Shown here in pieces: positions 59,693 to 64,000 of a stretch of DNA of 64,000 nt (position 1 is the first letter of the stretch; each line of letters begins with the position of its first letter). Origin of the DNA: Polydactylus sextarius (Eukaryota > Chordata > Actinopteri > Polynemidae); assembly GCA_016801845.1 (NCBI GenBank), contig CM028925.1:4045001-4109000 (forward strand). The letters are read 5' to 3'. The position numbers were made by a program, and so were the translations under genes. The notes under the pieces were generated by a model. It did not search any database, was not told where the DNA came from, and saw nothing but the letters and a program-made list of their open reading frames with translations.

Positions 59693-61992
59693 AACCACAA
59701 ACACACATATGAAACACACACCACAACGCCCTCTCCATCCATTTCGCTTGCTCTAACCACAGCTACTTCCTCAGTGAAAACTGTTGGCTGAGGGGGGCAG
59801 GTGGTTAGTTTGATTACACACACACACACACACGCGCGCGCACTCACACATACACACACACAAACGAATACTCCAAAGCCACAATGCCAGATTAATAGAA
59901 ACCAAACTAGGTGGCTTGTGTGATATCGACAGAAAGACGATCTCTTCTTCGGTGACACTGAATGTCAGTGGGCAAGAAAGAGAGACAGAGTCAACTCAGA
60001 AGACAAAAAGTCATCAGCAAGGGGATTTGGAGAACCACAAACCAAAACCATAGACGAGAGAGAGAGAGAGAGAGACAGCGAGAGAGAGACAGTCATACAC
60101 AGCACTGAAAGATAAAGGAAGACGCTCATGGCAACAGAAAAAAACAGCGGAAGCAGAAAAGAGCTGTGAGACGAGAACCACAGCAAAGAGAGAGAGAGAG
60201 AATGAGAAGAAGGTGAAGTTGGTGGATTATTCTGCATCTGAGTCACTGGTGGACTGGAAAAAAAATCACAAGGATCTTTTTCTGCAACCTCTGCCCAGAA
60301 GTAGGACACCTCGACAGGGGTAAGAACACCATCACCTCAGCTTCTCAGCTTATTCACTTCCACTGTTTGTGTGTGTGTTGTGATGAACCTAACCTGCTTT
60401 TGTTTGCTGCAGCAGATTTCAGCTTTTCTGTTCTGTTTTTTTTTATTATTTTTTTTTATTATTATTATTGCAAAGTTTGACAGCCATGTTGAAATGCTAC
60501 AAACTCAACAAATATTTTTTTTAAATTCCAGACACTGTTGCAAAATTTGTTTCACTCATTCATTCCTTGAGGTAACTGGCTAATTTGCCTCCAATTCAAA
60601 TCGAGAATTCAAACACTTTAAGAATTTAACTCAAAGTGAAACTTATATTCCATTTTTCATGTGTAAGGAAACAAACAGAAAACTCTTTGAGCTTCTTAAA
60701 ACTTCTGAAAGCCTCTGGGTGGGTGTTGCCCATGGCAGCGGTTTTGACTGACATCTGAGAGCAAGTGTTGCTAGGAGATGCATTGTTACTGACAGATGCA
60801 CAAGATGTCTGTCACTTTTGCAACTTGTGGAATATGCTGGTGTTAGCTAGAAAGCTAATCATCTTCAGCCTGTTTCCTAAATTATGTTATTATTATTATT
60901 ATTATTTTTAATTTGACTGATCACACTAACAATCAGTAACAAACAGGTATAAATGTTAAAACTTCTTATTTTTATTTTTTTGGTGAAGAGAAAAGAACAG
61001 ACATCAAAATTCACAGAAAGTGGTTTTCCTGTGGTATTGTAAAAGCTGAGGTTTACCTCAAGCAGCTTAATATAAAGCAACTCTTTGTCCATTTGTTGTG
61101 ACAGTGGCTCGGCTACTGAAACCACGTCTTCTGATCTTGTCGACGAATGTGCTGCATTTCCTCTCGCCGTTTCACAATAAAAGCATCTCTGTGGTCTACC
61201 CGTAGAAAGCCTGGCAGATGCAACAGGAAGTGTGTGTGATAACCTCAACGTGACGCCAACGTGCGGCTTCAGGAAAGCAAACACTGAACAATAAGGCTGA
61301 TATTTGTCAGATTGAAGTGCAAACAGTAGTTTGTAGGGATTAAAGTGAAAACCTGAAGTAGTTCAGAACCACATGTGTTCAGACGAGCGTTAAAGAGCGA
61401 TGAGAGAGTATTTTACAAAACAGATCCCCCGGCGGTGTTGGGTGGTTGCACGCTGCTGTGCAGGCTCCAGTGGAAACAAATGCAATCACAGCTTGGCCTG
61501 GCACAGTTAAAGTGAACTATACAGTGCCCACAGACAGAAAACAATGCATGAATCAGCTTAGCTACCAACGTAGCCTGGATCCAGACCTGTGAATCACCGT
61601 CTCCGACTCAGATCGCTAACGACACTAATGCTTCTTCCAGTTAGAGAAACAAGCACGTGTTTACAAGAGAATTCATGGGAAACAGCAAAACGGTAAAAAC
61701 CAAAAAATGTCATATTGTGCAACGTTATAAAAAAAAAAAAAATTTCATAGCAAATTCATAGCAAAGATGTCAGCAACAGGTGTGAATTTGCTCCGCGGGA
61801 GGAGGGGTGGTGCTGACGCAAAAAGACAAGATGACGCAACAAAGTTCGTTTGAGGTCAGAGCATCTTCTCTGAATACTTATCGAAATGTCGCATTTATTA
61901 ATGCTGCTGAGAATCAGCAATGAGCGACGAGGTTCATGCACTACATACAACCTTTTCACACATTCACATATGCACCCTCCCACACAGATAGA
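59683..61992. other. Upstream of RUNX P1; no gene seen
   Basis: GA runs at about 60055-60090 and 60187-60200, T/ATT runs at 60437-60470 and 60886-60908, and repeat C copy 2. A 135-codon minus-strand frame at 60877-61284 has no recognisable content. Cis elements of the P1 promoter probably lie at the right edge. Confidence 0.5.
61533..61660 (+). repeat. Dispersed repeat family C, copy 2
   Basis: Matches 58926-59035: ACAGAAAACAATGCATGAATC, ACCTGTGAATCACCGTCTCC, CTTCTTCCAGTTAGAGAAAC. It lies about 330 bp before the RUNX sites. Confidence 0.6.
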
Positions 61993-62006
61993 TGTGGTTT
62001 GTGGTT
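61993..62006 (+). promoter_or_regulatory. runx: Tandem RUNX-binding sites at the P1 promoter
   Basis: TGTGGTTTGTGGTT is two perfect copies of the RUNX consensus TGTGGTT, head to tail with no spacer, 136 bp before the ATG of the RUNX P1 exon. RUNX P1 promoters of vertebrates are known to carry RUNX sites near the transcription start, used for auto- and cross-regulation. A reverse CCAAT (ATTGG, 62012-62016) follows a few bases later. No TATA box is evident. Confidence 0.75.
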
Positions 62007-62078
62007 AAGAGATTGGCCATGAATGTTGTTGTTTGCTGTGCTGGGTGTTGGGAGATCTGTTATTGACCGTGCATTGGG

Positions 62079-62097
62079 TCTGTGTGTGTGTGTGTGT
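62079..62097 (+). repeat. Short TG microsatellite in the presumed RUNX P1 5' UTR
   Basis: An uninterrupted TG run lies between the RUNX sites and the ATG, only about 45 bp before the start codon. It may vary in length between individuals. Confidence 0.8.
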
Positions 62098-62141
62098 TTG
62101 CATTTGAAAGGTTTAAAAAAAACAAGGTGACGGAACGGATC

Positions 62142-62199
62142 ATGGCGTCCAACAGCATCTTTGAGTCTTTGACGGCCTATCAGTCAGCTTTTTTACGAG
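62142..62199 (+). CDS. runx: RUNX transcription factor, P1-promoter first coding exon (partial gene)
   Basis: Seen: ATG GCG TCC opens a 19-residue peptide, MASNSIFESLTAYQSAFLR, followed by G and the strong donor GTAAGTG (phase 1). Known: long RUNX isoforms from the distal P1 promoter start MASNSIF (RUNX3), MASDSIF (RUNX1) or MASNSLF (RUNX2). The P1 exon is spliced after about 19 residues, in phase 1, to a downstream exon leading to the Runt domain. Comparing with human N-termini recalled from memory, RUNX1 and RUNX3 each share about 11 of 19 residues and RUNX2 fewer, so the paralogue is open. RUNX proteins bind TGTGGTT with CBF-beta and control blood, neuron, bone and gut development. The upstream tandem RUNX sites strengthen the call. 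An earlier in-frame ATG at 62082 sits in a TG repeat and is not favoured. The rest of the gene lies beyond position 64000. Confidence 0.87.
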
Positions 62200-64000
62200 G
62201 TAAGTGTGTTTTTCTGTCTCTGTGCTCAGTGGACCTTCACTTGGTGACACACATTCACACATTCAGCAAAAAAAGCTCAAATCAAAAAGTTGCTGAACTT
62301 CAAGGCAGCTAATTTCTACTTATCAACACTACCTATGATAGCTATTGTTCTCTTATCTTAAGGAAGTACTTATCTTTATGCACCGAATGAAGTATTTTGG
62401 TCATTGCTCTGCCTAAACCCAACCAAATGTTGACCATAGGCTTTTTATGTATTCTAACCGTGACCATTAGATACAAGATGGAAAAGAACCACCAGTATCT
62501 GTTGTTCTCTGCACTTTAAAGTTCCATTTGCAAAACAAATGTGTGACTTCCCTAGAAAAATGCAACTCATGCATGTGTGTTACAGTGTGACCATTAATTC
62601 TGAACCTTGTTTCCTCTACAACCTCAAGCTACGACCTACAAGCTTTGATATAATAACTCGACACATCGGGACTGTAGATTTCACCCAAGTCACTTATTAT
62701 ATTACTTATTATCATAAATATAAAAAAAGGTCGGGTCATTTGTGATGTGTTTATGAGCGATATCAAGGGTAAAAGTAGACATCCTACCACACCATTACAG
62801 CCTGTCTGTGTCTTATCACTTGAAATACCGCTAACAAATTGCTACTGTGCGGTGGTAGATCTATGTTTCTCACTGACGTGAGAAAAAACGTTGTGAAGCA
62901 GCTCAGAGCTGCTTCTTTGAGACTGAACAGGGGAGGACGATAGGAGGGAGGAGACTGAAGAATGTAGCAGGCATTCCTTCCTGCTTCATCAACAAGCAGC
63001 TGTGAGAGTGACTCTATACGTGTCCGCTTCACTTTTTTTCCCAGCACCGACTCGAAACTCACGATCTACACAGAGAAGACGTCGACGGAGCTCGCCGTTA
63101 TCTCGTTAAGCCGCACACATCGATATATTGTAAATGCACACTCGATCCAGTAACTATCTATAATGTGATCTCACTTGTAGAAGACAGCCAAAGAGCATCA
63201 TCGTTATCATCTGCAGCTCTCTACAAATCTGCAGAATTTCTTAAGAATCTGGTTTCACTGTCAGATAAGTTTTTCAGCACGAGGAATTTGCTTTTGCGGT
63301 CAGTATTAGTGGGAGGGTTGGAGGTCAAGACTTGCTCATAAGGTCAACAGCAGTGAGGACAAAGCATTTTGTTGATGAGAGGTGTTTGTTTCCTGATGTA
63401 CTCAAAGAGTTTGCATCCTGGGGTGGTGAGGATCGACCTGGTGATGGTGGTGTAGAAATGCACCATCACTACCATCACTATTAGTGGCAGGTTGAACTTG
63501 ACTTTTCTGAGCTTTATTGATGAGGGACCTGATGTAAAGTTGGTAGAACTTCACAGTGTCCATAAGGTGATGGGGAGGACCTGTTCTGCACCAGGTCACC
63601 AAATGGTCACTGTTTGTTGACTTGTTGCTTAGGTTTACAGGAGCGAAGCTAATTCCAATAAACCCACTGGACAACTTGATCTTTTTAATTTAACTACACC
63701 ATAATGCAATGAAGCATCCTAAATGATTTTTTTACAGTAAACTTGGACAGTGATGCGATTAATTTGACTCCAAATCGATCAAATCTTCAGATTGAATTGA
63801 AATGAGTATCATTCAAACAGTTGTTGACACGTCAGATTGTCAGAGTATTAGTATTTCCTGCAACCTGCCATGTTTGTCTTTGCTGCGGAAATTCTCAAGA
63901 ACACTTTGTGACAGATCGTGTGTGTGTGTGTGTGCATGTATTTCCTGTCAACTCTTAGTTCAGCACTTTAAACAGTTTTTGCGTTCCCTGCTCTGCATCT
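62200..64000. other. runx: RUNX P1 first intron (start)
   Basis: Begins with the donor GTAAGTG. No further RUNX exon (no STSRRF-type or Runt-domain sequence) is visible up to the end of the window. It contains a possible LINE remnant at 63.4-63.7 kb and a TG run at about 63917-63933. Confidence 0.6.
63400..63680 (-). mobile_element. Possible Rex1-like LINE remnant
   Basis: On the minus strand, pieces such as SLINKAQ, MVHFYTTITRSILTT and the surrounding codons resemble the KAQ/RLYFLRRL..FNL...MVQFYTA.IESVLT region of Rex1/Babar-type fish LINEs, in broken frames. The match is from memory and short. It lies in the first intron of the presumed RUNX gene. Confidence 0.45.

Noticed and set aside
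60877..61284. 135-codon minus-strand frame just upstream of the RUNX promoter
   Set aside because: It ends in Asn repeats from an ATT run, has no motif or plausible splice partners, and lies in repeat-bearing DNA.
62082..62141. Upstream in-frame ATG at 62082 as the RUNX start
   Set aside because: It arises inside a TG repeat and encodes CVCV; the MAS start at 62142 matches the known RUNX P1 N-terminus.
62784..63062. 92-codon minus-strand frame in the RUNX intron
   Set aside because: No motif, antisense to an intron, and not flanked by convincing splice sites.

Overview
This is vertebrate nuclear DNA, almost certainly from a teleost fish. The signs are split genes with GT/AG introns, very dense CA/TG microsatellites, degenerate tRNA-derived SINEs, non-LTR retrotransposon tails and MITE-like elements of kinds common in ray-finned fish, and above all a gene for urotensin II-related peptide 2 (URP2). 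The species cannot be named from the sequence. There is no sign of bacterial or viral organisation.

Two real genes can be supported, one near each end. (1) At 2139-4558 on the minus strand is a complete five-exon urp2 gene. All splice sites and phases agree and give a 195-residue precursor: signal peptide, long propeptide, a Lys-Arg cleavage site, then the mature cyclic peptide VCFWKYCSQN. The mature peptide comes almost entirely from a last exon with only 32 coding bases. A CCAAT box and TATA box at 5063-5113 are its likely promoter. (2) At 62142-62199 on the plus strand is the first coding exon of a RUNX transcription factor made from the distal P1 promoter (MASNSIF... N-terminus, phase-1 donor). 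A perfect head-to-tail pair of RUNX-binding sites lies about 140 bp upstream. The rest of that gene lies to the right of the window. RUNX3 and RUNX1 fit about equally well.

Between the two genes, 5.2-61.9 kb holds no gene that I can support. It carries TG/CA arrays (the longest is 191 bp at 59325-59515), polypurine tracts (notably 33.5-34.3 kb), and old transposable elements. The elements are remnants of at least two kinds of LINE, several SINE fragments, a MITE-like family of eight copies or fragments ending in CCCAGATAGCAAA/TTTGCTATCTGGG, a second family with long inverted arms and TTAA ends, a 658-bp element with 19-bp inverted ends, and a 265-bp foldback. A segment of about 530 bp is present twice in opposite orientation, near 51.3-51.85 and 58.1-58.6 kb. 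Some unique stretches rich in homeodomain-type or octamer-like motifs (16.2, 25.6, 38.0, 42.1, 48.5 kb) are candidates for conserved regulatory elements. A large gene-free block upstream of a RUNX P1 promoter is the expected setting for long-range enhancers.

The two genes do not form a pathway. URP2 is a secreted neuropeptide. RUNX proteins are DNA-binding developmental regulators. Which side of the gene-free block controls which gene cannot be told from sequence alone.
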